Positions 8,888 to 18,698 of a stretch of DNA of 64,000 nt are shown in pieces (position 1 is the stretch's first letter; each line of letters opens with the position of its first letter). A model generated the notes under the pieces. The model had not been told where the DNA came from and searched no databases. It saw only the letters and a program-made list of their open reading frames with translations. The stretch comes from Klebsiella pneumoniae (GTDB lineage: Bacteria; Pseudomonadota; Gammaproteobacteria; Enterobacterales; Enterobacteriaceae): NCBI RefSeq assembly GCF_000742135.1, contig NZ_KN046818.1:2400600-2464599 (forward strand). Direction: 5' to 3'. The position numbers were made by a program, and so were the translations under genes.

Positions 8888-10231
8888 TTAGTTATCCGTC
8901 TTTCCCGGAGATACAACAGGATACAATCCCGCCGCGGCAAGGCGAACGCTGGCGTCCAGGCCGCCCTGCGGGCGGTTGGCCAGGCGCAGCGCGCCGTCCA
9001 TCTGGCTGACCAGCTGCGCGGCGATCGCCAGCCCCAGGCCGGTGCCGCCGGTATCGCGATTGCGCGAGTCCTCCAGGCGATAAAACGGCTGCAGCACCGC
9101 CTGCAGCGAGGCCTCGGGGATCCCCGGCCCCTCATCCAGCACATGAAGGGTGATATCCCCCACGGCGTCACGGGTCAGGGTTACCGTGGCCGTCGTACCG
9201 AATTTCAAGGCGTTATCGATAAGATTGGTCATCACCCGGCGCAGAGCCTGCGGCGGGATCCACACCACCCCGGCGGTCTCTTCGGGACAAAACTGGACCG
9301 GCCGGCCGACATCGGCATAATCGCAGACGATGGTGTCGAGAAACGCATCGAGATTCAGCCGCTGTCGCGCCTCCTCCAGCGGCTGCGAGGTGCGGGCGAA
9401 GGCGATGCCCTCCCGCACCAGACGGGTCATATTGTCGAGATCCTGCAGTAGCTTATCGCGCAGTTCCGGCTGGTCGGCCATCTCCACCCGCAGCTTCATT
9501 CGGGTTATCGGGGTTTGCAGATCGTGGGAGATGGCGGCAAGGATCCGCGCTCGCTCCTGCAGATGATCGTGGATGCGCGCCTGCATCGCGTTAAACGCGC
9601 GGGCGGCGCGACGCACCTCCTCCGGCCCCTGCTCGGCCATAGTTCCTGCCGTGTCGCTGGCCGGCTCCAGGGCATTTACCGCGTGGGTAAAGCGGGAGAT
9701 GGGCAGCAATACCTGGCGAACCGCGTACCAGGCGCAGGCCAGCAGGAGGACAAACTGAGCGATCAGCGCCACCGGCAGCCAGCGGGCGATGGCCGGTAGT
9801 TTCGGCCATAGGTCGAGGGTCAACGGCGCGCCGCCGTGAAGGGTAATATGGGCCTGAATATGCTGCCGCGGGCCGGGGATCGCCACAATACTTACCGGAT
9901 ACTGCGCGCTCAGCGCCTCCTGCAGGGAGCGCGCTGCGTCCCGGGCGCGCCAGCTGTCCGGGTAATTGCCGCGCTCCCCGGCGTCCAGCAGATAGCGATA
10001 ATTGCCGCGCGCCAGCTTCGGCAGCCATTGTGGCCGCTCAGCGGCCGGCAGGCGGTCAAGGATCGCCACGCTGGTGGCGACATCGGAAGCCAGATTGCCC
10101 AGCATCACGCTGCGAGCGCTGCTCATACGCTCATAAAACAGCAGCGACAGGGTTAATGTATTCGCCAGCAGCAGCGCCAGAAACAGCAGCGCCATCAGCC
10201 TCGACTGCAGCGAGGCGGGCCAGAACCTCAT
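8888..10231 (-). CDS. OmpR/EnvZ-class sensor histidine kinase
   Basis: 447 residues: an N-terminal membrane helix (residues about 11-27), a periplasmic segment of roughly 125 residues, a second membrane helix ending in CAWYAVRQV, a HAMP-like linker, an H-box ISHDLQTPITR with the phospho-accepting His, an N-box NLIDNALKFG, and G-boxes DEGPGIPE and GTGLGLAI. It autophosphorylates and passes phosphate to the regulator encoded immediately upstream; the two genes overlap by 4 bases (ATGA). The signal is unknown; the downstream DipZ-like redox protein hints at a periplasmic thiol or envelope cue, which is inference. Confidence 0.88.
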   Translation of the reverse strand: MRFWPASLQSRLMALLFLALLLANTLTLSLLFYERMSSARSVMLGNLASDVATSVAILDRLPAAERPQWLPKLARGNYRYLLDAGERGNYPDSWRARDAARSLQEALSAQYPVSIVAIPGPRQHIQAHITLHGGAPLTLDLWPKLPAIARWLPVALIAQFVLLLACAWYAVRQVLLPISRFTHAVNALEPASDTAGTMAEQGPEEVRRAARAFNAMQARIHDHLQERARILAAISHDLQTPITRMKLRVEMADQPELRDKLLQDLDNMTRLVREGIAFARTSQPLEEARQRLNLDAFLDTIVCDYADVGRPVQFCPEETAGVVWIPPQALRRVMTNLIDNALKFGTTATVTLTRDAVGDITLHVLDEGPGIPEASLQAVLQPFYRLEDSRNRDTGGTGLGLAIAAQLVSQMDGALRLANRPQGGLDASVRLAAAGLYPVVSPGKTDN

Positions 10232-10968
10232 TCATGCCTCTCGCGAATGGAGACCGGTACCGACAGCACATAGCCTTCGCTGCGCACCGTTTTAATGTAG
10301 GCCGGCTCGCGAGCATCCTCCCGCAGCCGCTGGCGCAGTCGGCTCACCAGCAGGTCAATTGACCGCTCAAACAGTTCCGCGTCGCGTCCCTGGGTCAGAT
10401 TGAGCAGCTGATCGCGGTTCAGCACCCGCTGTGGGTGGTCGAGAAACACCCGCAGCAGCCGATACTCCGCCCCGCTGAGGGCGACGATGGCGCCGCTGTC
10501 GTCCAGCAAATGGCGAGCGGCAGTGTCGAGCAGCCAGTCGCCAAAGGCGATCAGCCTGCCCGCCTCGGTGATCTGCAGGTTCGGCGGCAGCGCCCGGGTG
10601 CGGCGTAAAATAGCTTTGATGCGCGCCAGCAGTTCGCGAGCCACAAAGGGCTTAATCAGATAATCGTCAGCCCCCATTTCCAGGCCGAGGATCCGGTCGC
10701 TGTCATCGGTGCGGGCGGTGAGCATCAGCACCGGGATATCCTGCTGCGGGTTAGCGCGCAGCTGGCGACAGAGCGTTAAGCCATCCTCTCCCGGCATCAT
10801 AATATCCAGCACAATCAGGTCAATTTGATGGTTTTTGAGTACCGACCACATGGCTTTGCCGTTCGCCGCGCCGCTGGCGCGATATCCCGATTTTTCCAGA
10901 TAGTCGACAATCAGTTCCCGGATGTCGCGGTCGTCGTCGACGACCAGGATGTGGTCAATACGCTCCAA
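10228..10968 (-). CDS. OmpR-family response regulator (TTG start)
   Basis: 246 residues with a receiver domain (acidic pocket VVDDDRD at 9-15, phospho-Asp at residue 55 in LIVLDIMMPGEDG, Lys in DDYLIKPF) and a C-terminal winged-helix DNA-binding domain ending near IKTVRSEGYVLS. The frame is open to 11046, but no ATG or GTG falls near the start of the domain. A TTG at 10968 preceded by AGGAG six bases upstream gives a protein beginning MERIDHILVVDDD, so I take that start. It is the first gene of a regulator-kinase pair. Confidence 0.87.
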   Translation of the reverse strand: MERIDHILVVDDDRDIRELIVDYLEKSGYRASGAANGKAMWSVLKNHQIDLIVLDIMMPGEDGLTLCRQLRANPQQDIPVLMLTARTDDSDRILGLEMGADDYLIKPFVARELLARIKAILRRTRALPPNLQITEAGRLIAFGDWLLDTAARHLLDDSGAIVALSGAEYRLLRVFLDHPQRVLNRDQLLNLTQGRDAELFERSIDLLVSRLRQRLREDAREPAYIKTVRSEGYVLSVPVSIRERHE

Positions 10969-11054
10969 AGGCTGCTCCTGGGGCAAAATAAACTCTTCAC
11001 AAGCATAAGCCGTGTTGCCGGAAGCGCAACGTCGCGCCGCCGGCAAGGCGCGGG

Positions 11055-12047
11055 TTACAAACGATCGGCGTCCACCACCGCCTGCACAAACGCCGTCGGA
11101 TCCTCCTGCGGCGGGTTATGGCCCACAGCTCCCGGCAGATCCCGGTGCTCATATTTACCGGTAAATTTGGCACGGTAGCTGGCGGGAGCCGGATGCGGCG
11201 CGCCGTTATTCGCCCCTTCCAGGGTGATGGTGGGCACGGTTATCGGCGGTAGCGCCGCCAGCCGTTGTTCATAGCCGGCATACTTCGCTTCCCCTTTCTC
11301 CAGCCCCAGGCGCCAGCGGTAGTTGCTGATGGTGATCGCCACATGGTCCGGGTTATCCAGAGCCCGGGCGGTTTTGGCAAAGGTCGCGTCGCTGAATTGC
11401 CACTGCGGCGACGCCTGATGCCAGATAAATTTCGCAAAGTCGTGGGTGTTTTGCCGGTAACCGGCCTCCCCACGCGGGGTGGCAAAATAGAATTGATACC
11501 ACCACGACAGCTCAGCCTGCGGCGGCAGCGGTTTTTCGCCAATCTGCTGACTGCTGATCAGATACCCGCTCACCGAGACCAGGGATTTCACCCGCTGCGG
11601 CCACAGCGCGGCGACGATATCCGCCGTGCGCGCGCCCCAGTCAAAACCGGCCAGATCCGCCTGCCTGATGTTAAGGGCGTCCATCAGATGGACAATATCG
11701 GCCGCCATCGCCGACGGCTGACCGTTACGCGGCGTGCTGGCGGAGAGGAAACGGGTCGTGCCGTAGCCGCGAAGATACGGCACGATCACCCGGTAACCCT
11801 TCTGCGCTAGAGCCGGCGCCACCTGGGCATAGCTCTGAATGTCGTAGGGCCAGCCGTGCAGCAGGATCACCGGCTGGCCGTCGCGTGGGCCGATATCCAC
11901 GTAGCCAATATTCAGGTCGCCGGCGCGGATCTGCTGGATCTTGTCGAACGCCCCCGCGTCTTCAGCGGCGCAAACGGCGGCGGACCACAGGGTGGATAAC
12001 CCCAACGCCACGGCGCTGGTATAGCGGATCAGGGATAATCTGTTCAT
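11055..12047 (-). CDS. Exported alpha/beta hydrolase, epoxide hydrolase type
   Basis: 330 residues. The first 27 form a signal peptide (hydrophobic core, cleavage near VCA-AED), so the enzyme is probably periplasmic. The fold shows the oxyanion motif HGWPYD, the nucleophile elbow GFDWGA in which Asp replaces the usual Ser (as in epoxide hydrolases and haloalkane dehalogenases), and a C-terminal catalytic His in GHNPPQEDP. Epoxide hydrolases use two lid tyrosines to open the ring; candidates lie in the SWWYQFYFATP segment. Start ATG at 12047 follows AGGTGAG. The gene is upstream of the two-component genes on the same strand, with an 86-base gap. Confidence 0.8.
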   Translation of the reverse strand: MNRLSLIRYTSAVALGLSTLWSAAVCAAEDAGAFDKIQQIRAGDLNIGYVDIGPRDGQPVILLHGWPYDIQSYAQVAPALAQKGYRVIVPYLRGYGTTRFLSASTPRNGQPSAMAADIVHLMDALNIRQADLAGFDWGARTADIVAALWPQRVKSLVSVSGYLISSQQIGEKPLPPQAELSWWYQFYFATPRGEAGYRQNTHDFAKFIWHQASPQWQFSDATFAKTARALDNPDHVAITISNYRWRLGLEKGEAKYAGYEQRLAALPPITVPTITLEGANNGAPHPAPASYRAKFTGKYEHRDLPGAVGHNPPQEDPTAFVQAVVDADRL

Positions 12048-12082
12048 CGTTTTCTCACCTTTTATCGTCATCAAGAGAGTAC

Positions 12083-12343
12083 GTGACCAGTAAAGCGGAA
12101 ATTTGTATCCGCCATGTGCCCGACCGGGGCCATTTTTCTCTCCCGCTGGTGGCCACCCACTCCAATGCCCACGCCCTGTGCCCGCAGCCGCGCAATCTGA
12201 CCGACCAGCAACTGCGGGCGATCCGCGACAGCGGCGGCGCGGTGGGCGTCAATTTCGGCAATGCTTTCCTGCGCGCCGACGGCCGGCGCGATAGCGACAC
12301 GCCCTTAACCACCATTATCCGTGAGGCCTGTAGTCATTTTTAA
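12083..12343 (+). pseudogene. Remnant of a membrane dipeptidase (peptidase family M19)
   Basis: The frame contains a stretch very like the central block of renal/membrane dipeptidases: ATHSNAHALCPQPRNL, then DQQLRAIRDSGGAVGVNF. The N-terminal zinc site and the C-terminal half with the GSDFDG-type motif are both absent, and the match ends about 20 bases before the stop. It therefore covers only some 75 residues of a protein normally over 300 long. It abuts pqqA directly, its stop lying 12 bases before the pqqA ATG, so the pqqA promoter must lie in or upstream of this remnant. Whether it is translated is unknown. Confidence 0.7.
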
Positions 12344-12355
12344 GAGGAACAAAAC

Positions 12356-12427
12356 ATGTGGAAGAAACCAGCTTTTATCGATTTACGTCTCGGTCTGGAA
12401 GTGACGCTGTACATTTCTAACCGTTAA
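12356..12427 (+). CDS. pqqA: PQQ precursor peptide PqqA
   Basis: A 23-residue peptide beginning MWKKPAFIDLRLG. It contains the invariant Glu15 and Tyr19 (E-V-T-L-Y), the two residues cross-linked by PqqE and excised to become pyrroloquinoline quinone, the redox cofactor of periplasmic dehydrogenases such as glucose dehydrogenase. AGAGGA lies just ahead of the ATG. It is followed by a hairpin before pqqB. Confidence 0.97.
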   Translation: MWKKPAFIDLRLGLEVTLYISNR

Positions 12428-12434
12428 TCGCCCC

Positions 12435-12453
12435 GCCCGCCGTTCGCGCGGGC
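12435..12453 (+). terminator. Hairpin between pqqA and pqqB
   Basis: GCCCGC and GCGGGC can pair across a short GC-rich loop, 8 bases after the pqqA stop. There is no clear T run, so partial termination or RNA processing is more likely than full termination. That would favour excess pqqA transcript over the rest of the operon, which suits a consumed peptide precursor. Confidence 0.5.
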
Positions 12454-12481
12454 ACCTTCATTCATTACCCGGTCCGTCTTC

Positions 12482-13408
12482 ATGTTCATTAAAGTCCTCG
12501 GTTCCGCCGCCGGCGGCGGTTTCCCGCAATGGAACTGCAACTGCGCCAACTGTCAGGGTCTGCGCGATGGCACCATTCAGGCTGCCCCCCGCACCCAGTC
12601 GTCAATTATCGTCAGCGACAACGGTAAAGAGTGGGTGCTGTGCAACGCCTCGCCGGATATCAGCCAGCAGATTGCCCATACCCCCGAGTTAAATAAAGCC
12701 GGCGTACTGCGCGGAACACATATCGGCGGCATTATTCTCACCGACAGCCAGATCGACCACACCACCGGGTTGCTGAGCCTGCGGGAAGGCTGCCCACATC
12801 AGGTCTGGTGCACCCCGGAGGTTCATGAGGATCTCTCCACCGGCTTCCCGGTGTTTACCATGCTGCGGCACTGGAACGGCGGCCTGGTGCATCATCCCAT
12901 CGCTCCGCAGCAGCCTTTTACCGTTGACGCCTGTCCTGATTTGCAGTTTACCGCGGTGCCTATCGCCAGCAACGCGCCGCCCTATTCGCCGTATCGCGAC
13001 CGGCCGCTGCCGGGTCATAACGTGGCGCTGTTTATCGAAAACCGCCGCAACGGGCAGACGCTGTTCTATGCCCCGGGGCTGGGTGAGCCGGATGAAACCC
13101 TTCTGCCGTGGCTGCAAAAAGCGGACTGTCTGCTGATCGATGGCACCGTCTGGCAGGATGACGAGCTGCAGGCCGCCGGCGTCGGGCGCAATACCGGGCG
13201 CGATATGGGCCACCTGGCGCTCGGCGATGAGCACGGGATGATGGCCCTGCTGGCCTCCCTGCCGGCAAAACGCAAAATTCTCATTCATATTAATAACACC
13301 AACCCGATCCTTAACGAGCAGTCTCCCCAGCGCCAGGCGCTAACGCAACAGGGGATCGAAGTGAGCTGGGACGGGATGGCAATCACCCTTCAGGATACCG
13401 CATGCTGA
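12482..13408 (+). CDS. pqqB: PQQ biosynthesis protein PqqB
   Basis: 308 residues, full length. A metallo-beta-lactamase-fold protein with the N-terminal cysteine-rich NCNCANCQG zinc site and the [11 protein letters not shown] metal-binding-type motif. PqqB is thought to be an oxygenase/hydroxylase acting on the Glu-Tyr-derived intermediate before PqqC. Its 3' end overlaps pqqC by 7 bases. Confidence 0.96.
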   Translation: MFIKVLGSAAGGGFPQWNCNCANCQGLRDGTIQAAPRTQSSIIVSDNGKEWVLCNASPDISQQIAHTPELNKAGVLRGTHIGGIILTDSQIDHTTGLLSLREGCPHQVWCTPEVHEDLSTGFPVFTMLRHWNGGLVHHPIAPQQPFTVDACPDLQFTAVPIASNAPPYSPYRDRPLPGHNVALFIENRRNGQTLFYAPGLGEPDETLLPWLQKADCLLIDGTVWQDDELQAAGVGRNTGRDMGHLALGDEHGMMALLASLPAKRKILIHINNTNPILNEQSPQRQALTQQGIEVSWDGMAITLQDTAC

Positions 13409-14157
13409 TCACTGACACGCTGTCGCCGCAGGCCTTTGAAGAGGCTCTGCGGGCTAAAGGCGCCTTCTACCATATTCACCACCCTTACCACATCGCCATG
13501 CATAACGGCGACGCGACCCGCGAGCAAATTCAGGGTTGGGTGGCGAACCGGTTTTATTACCAGACCACTATTCCGCTGAAAGACGCGGCGATTATGGCCA
13601 ACTGCCCGGATGCGCAAACCCGGCGCAAATGGGTGCAGCGGATCCTCGACCACGACGGCAGCCACGGTGAGGACGGCGGGATTGAAGCCTGGCTGCGGCT
13701 GGGGGAAGCGGTCGGTTTGAGCCGCGACGATCTGCTCAGCGAGCGTCACGTGCTGCCCGGCGTGCGCTTCGCAGTGGATGCCTATCTTAATTTCGCCCGT
13801 CGCGCCTGCTGGCAGGAGGCGGCCTGCAGTTCCCTGACCGAGCTGTTCGCCCCGCAGATCCATCAGTCGCGCCTCGACAGCTGGCCGCAGCACTATCCAT
13901 GGATCAAAGAGGAAGGCTATTTTTACTTCCGCAGTCGTCTGAGCCAGGCCAATCGCGACGTTGAGCATGGCCTGGCGCTGGCGAAGGCCTACTGCGACAG
14001 CGCTGAAAAACAGAACCGGATGCTGGAGATCCTGCAGTTTAAGCTCGACATTCTGTGGTCGATGCTCGATGCCATGACCATGGCCTATGCCCTGCAGCGC
14101 CCGCCCTATCACACGGTCACCGACAAGGCGGCCTGGCACACGACCCGACTGGTGTAA
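13402..14157 (+). CDS. pqqC: Pyrroloquinoline-quinone synthase PqqC
   Basis: 251 residues, full length for the family. A cofactor-free all-helical oxidase that carries out the final ring closure and eight-electron oxidation giving PQQ. The [11 protein letters not shown] and [11 protein letters not shown] segments hold active-site histidines of the family. The fold is shared with TenA/haem-oxygenase-like proteins. Followed after 2 bases by pqqD. Confidence 0.97.
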   Translation: MLITDTLSPQAFEEALRAKGAFYHIHHPYHIAMHNGDATREQIQGWVANRFYYQTTIPLKDAAIMANCPDAQTRRKWVQRILDHDGSHGEDGGIEAWLRLGEAVGLSRDDLLSERHVLPGVRFAVDAYLNFARRACWQEAACSSLTELFAPQIHQSRLDSWPQHYPWIKEEGYFYFRSRLSQANRDVEHGLALAKAYCDSAEKQNRMLEILQFKLDILWSMLDAMTMAYALQRPPYHTVTDKAAWHTTRLV

Positions 14158-14159
14158 TC

Positions 14160-15566
<1,407 letters not shown>

Positions 15567-15567
<1 letters not shown>

Positions 15568-17852
15568 TGACACTGGCGACCCGCACCCTCACTTTGCCGG
15601 GCGGCCTGCAGGCCACCCTGGTCCATCAGCCGCAGGCGGATCGCGCGGCGGCCCTGGCGCGGGTCGCCGCCGGCAGCCACCACGAACCGTCGCGCTTCCC
15701 TGGGCTGGCGCACCTGCTGGAACATCTGCTGTTTTACGGCGGAGAGCGCTACCAGGATGATGACCGACTGATGGGCTGGGTGCAGCGCCAGGGCGGAAGC
15801 GTGAATGCCACCACCCTGGCTCGCCATAGCGCGTTCTTTTTCGAGGTTGCCGCCGATGCTCTGGCTGATGGCGTCGCGCGTCTACAGGAGATGCTGCAGG
15901 CCCCGCTGCTGCTCAGGGAAGATATTCAGCGCGAAGTGGCGGTGATTGACGCCGAGTACCGCCTGATCCAGCAGCATGAGCCATCGCGCCGGGAAGCCGC
16001 GGTGCGCCACGCCGCCAGCGCGCCCGCGGCGTTTCGCCGCTTTCAGGTAGGCAGCGCCGACGCGCTGGCGGGCGATCTCGCTGCGCTGCAGGCCGCCTTA
16101 GGCGATTTTCACCGCACCCATTATGTCGCCCGGCGAATGCAGCTCTGGCTGCAGGGGCCGCAGTCGCTGGAGGCGCTCGGCGAGCTGGCGGCCCGTTTCG
16201 CCGCCGGGCTTGCCGCAGGCGAGGCTCCGCCGCCGGCGCCGCCGCTGCGCCTGGGCGAGTTCACTGCACTGCAGCTGGCGGTCTCCAGCCAGCCCGCGCT
16301 GTGGCGCTGCCCGCTGATCGCTTTAAGTGACAACGTCACGTTACTGCGCGAGTTTTTGCTGGATGAAGCCCCCGGCAGCCTGATGGCCGGCCTGCGCCAG
16401 CGCCGGCTGGCCGGGGATGTGGCGCTGAACTGGCTGTATCAGGATCGGCACCTCGGCTGGCTGGCGCTGGTCTTCGCCAGCGACCGGCCGGAAGAGGTCG
16501 ACCGGCAGATAACCCACTGGCTGCAGGCGCTACAGCAAACGACGCCTGAGCAGCAGCTACACTACTATCAGCTATCCCGCCGCCGCTTTCAGGCGCTGTC
16601 GCCTCTCGGTCAGCTGCGCCAGCGGGCATTCGGCTTTGCCCCCGGCGCGCCGCCCACCGGGTTCACCGATTTTTGCGCCGCCCTGCAGGCCGCCCCGTCG
16701 GTCAGCCTGGCCTGTCAGACCGTTTCCCCAGGGGAGTCTGTTGCCACCCAGGGCTTTAGCCTGCCGCTTAGCCGCTGGCGCCGCCGCCCTGAGTCTGACC
16801 CGGCGCTGGCGTTCGCTTTTTATCCGCAGGCCGCTGGCGATCTCGTTGCCAAATGCCCGGAGAAAGCCGCGCCGCTGCTCCACCTCCCGTCACCGGGAGA
16901 GCCGCCGAGGCTCCTGCTGCGACCGCCCTTCTACTGCTCGCCCGATCAGGCCGAAGGACTGGCGCGTGGGGAACAGCTGCGCCCACAGCTTGCCGCCCTG
17001 CGCCATGCCGGGGGACACGGCGAGTGGCATCTGTTCGACGGCAGCTGGCAGTTGACCCTCCAGCTGCCGGAGCCCGGCCGACGGCCGGAGGCGATCCTGC
17101 AGGCCATCCTGCGGCAACTCGCACTCCCGGTCGCCTCGCTGACCCCACCGCCGGAAAGTATCGCTATCCGTTATCTCATGGCTCAACTCCCCGAACGGCT
17201 GGGTACATCCGGGCATCAGAAAGGTTGGCTGGCGGCCCTGGCCGGCGGCAGCGCAGAAGATGCGCAGTGGGTAGCGCGTCAGCTGAGCCTGATTACCGCC
17301 CCGGTTAATCCGCCGATGCCCGCTCCGGCGCCCTGCCGCCGCGGCGTCGAACGTCTGGTTTATCCGGGAGGCGATACGGCGCTGCTGGTCTTCATTCCGC
17401 TGCCGGATGGCGCCTCGCTGGCGGCCCTGCGGCTGCTGGCGCAGCATTGTGAGCCGCTATTTTTCCAGCGCCTGCGGGTGGAGCAGCAGATTGGCTATGT
17501 GGTGAGCTGCTGCTATCAGCGAGTCGCCGATCGCGACGGGCTGCTGATGGCGCTCCAGTCCCCGGATCGCCGCGCCGGGGAATTGCTGCGCTGTGGTAAA
17601 GACTTTCTGCGCCAGCTGGCCCCCATGGATGAGGCGACCTTCAGACCGCTACAGCAGCGCCTGGCCGCTCAGATCCGCGCCAGCAGGCCGCCAGAGGCGC
17701 GGGCGCTGTCCGCCCTGCGTCAGGAGTATGGTTTACCAGAGCTAACGCCGCAGGCGGTTGACGCGCTGCGCGTTGCAGAGGTGGCCGATCTGGCACGCGA
17801 AATGACCCGCCGGCGTCGCCGCTGGCAGGTTCTGTTCACGACGGGGGATTAA
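15567..17852 (+). CDS. pqqF: PQQ biosynthesis peptidase PqqF (M16 zinc protease)
   Basis: 761 residues. The inverse zinc motif HLLEH with a downstream Glu (around 55-130) marks an M16 peptidase of the insulinase/pitrilysin type. PqqF releases the cross-linked Glu-Tyr from PqqA. The start ATG at 15567 overlaps the pqqE stop; the open frame extending upstream to 15432 lies inside pqqE. It ends convergently with the glutamine amidotransferase gene, overlapping it by 4 bases. Confidence 0.94.
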
Positions 17853-18586
17853 TGGCCGGGGGCATCCGGGGTCAGAAAGGCGCTGACGAAGCGCGTAAGG
17901 ATCGCCGCGCCCTGCGGGCTCTCCTGCACCTCGTCGTGTAACCGCTGCGCGTCAATACCTTCCGCCTGCAGCACCGCCTCCCGGTGGCGGATCAGCGAAC
18001 GGGCTATCGGCGCGGTAAATTCCGGGTGAAATTGCGTAGAGACCGCGTGCGGCCCATAGCGCACAATCTGGTGGGGATCGTGGGAGGACGCGGCCAGCAC
18101 CGTGGCCCCTTCCGGCAGACGAGTCACGGTTTGCAAATGGCTCAGATGCGCAGGAAATGTAGCCGGCAGGCCGATCAGCAGCGGATCATCGATACCCCAT
18201 GGCGACAGCGTAATGGTTTGGCTGCCGCTTTCCCGCCCGCCAGGATGATACGCGACCTCGCCCCCCAGGGCATGGGCCATCAGCTGATGACCATAACAAA
18301 CGCCGAACAGCGGCATGTCGATAGCCACCGCCTGCCGGATCCAGTCGGCGGTCCGTTCGCTCCACGCCAGACGATCGGTTACCATCGCCCACGAGCCGGT
18401 TAGCACCGCTATGGTCTGGTTATCCGGCGTCGGCAGCGGTTCATCTTCAAACACCCGCACCGTGGTGAGCTGCGTCTGCCACGGCGCCAGCAGCGTGCGA
18501 AACCAGCGCGGCAGATCGCCATGCGCCTGGCGAATGGCCGTCGGCGGCGTGCCGGTCTGGACCAGCAGTAATCGGTTACGTGTCAC
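17849..18586 (-). CDS. Class I glutamine amidotransferase (GMP-synthase-like)
   Basis: 245 residues. Triad elements visible: nucleophile Cys in FGVCYGHQLMAHALGG, His in TQFHPEF and a nearby Glu. Stand-alone members of this family hydrolyse gamma-glutamyl amides. The frame is open to 18814, but a GTG at 18586 preceded by GAGGAGG gives the family start (MTRNRLLLVQTG), so the upstream part is not coding. It converges with pqqF. The substrate is not evident. Confidence 0.82.
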   Translation of the reverse strand: MTRNRLLLVQTGTPPTAIRQAHGDLPRWFRTLLAPWQTQLTTVRVFEDEPLPTPDNQTIAVLTGSWAMVTDRLAWSERTADWIRQAVAIDMPLFGVCYGHQLMAHALGGEVAYHPGGRESGSQTITLSPWGIDDPLLIGLPATFPAHLSHLQTVTRLPEGATVLAASSHDPHQIVRYGPHAVSTQFHPEFTAPIARSLIRHREAVLQAEGIDAQRLHDEVQESPQGAAILTRFVSAFLTPDAPGH

Positions 18587-18698
18587 CTTTCCTCCTCGCT
18601 CCGGGTCATGTTCCCGTAAAACACTATGCCGCCGGGAAGACGATGGGACAAATAACCAATTACTATGGACGATGCGCCTGCGGAATAAGTCCTGTCGC

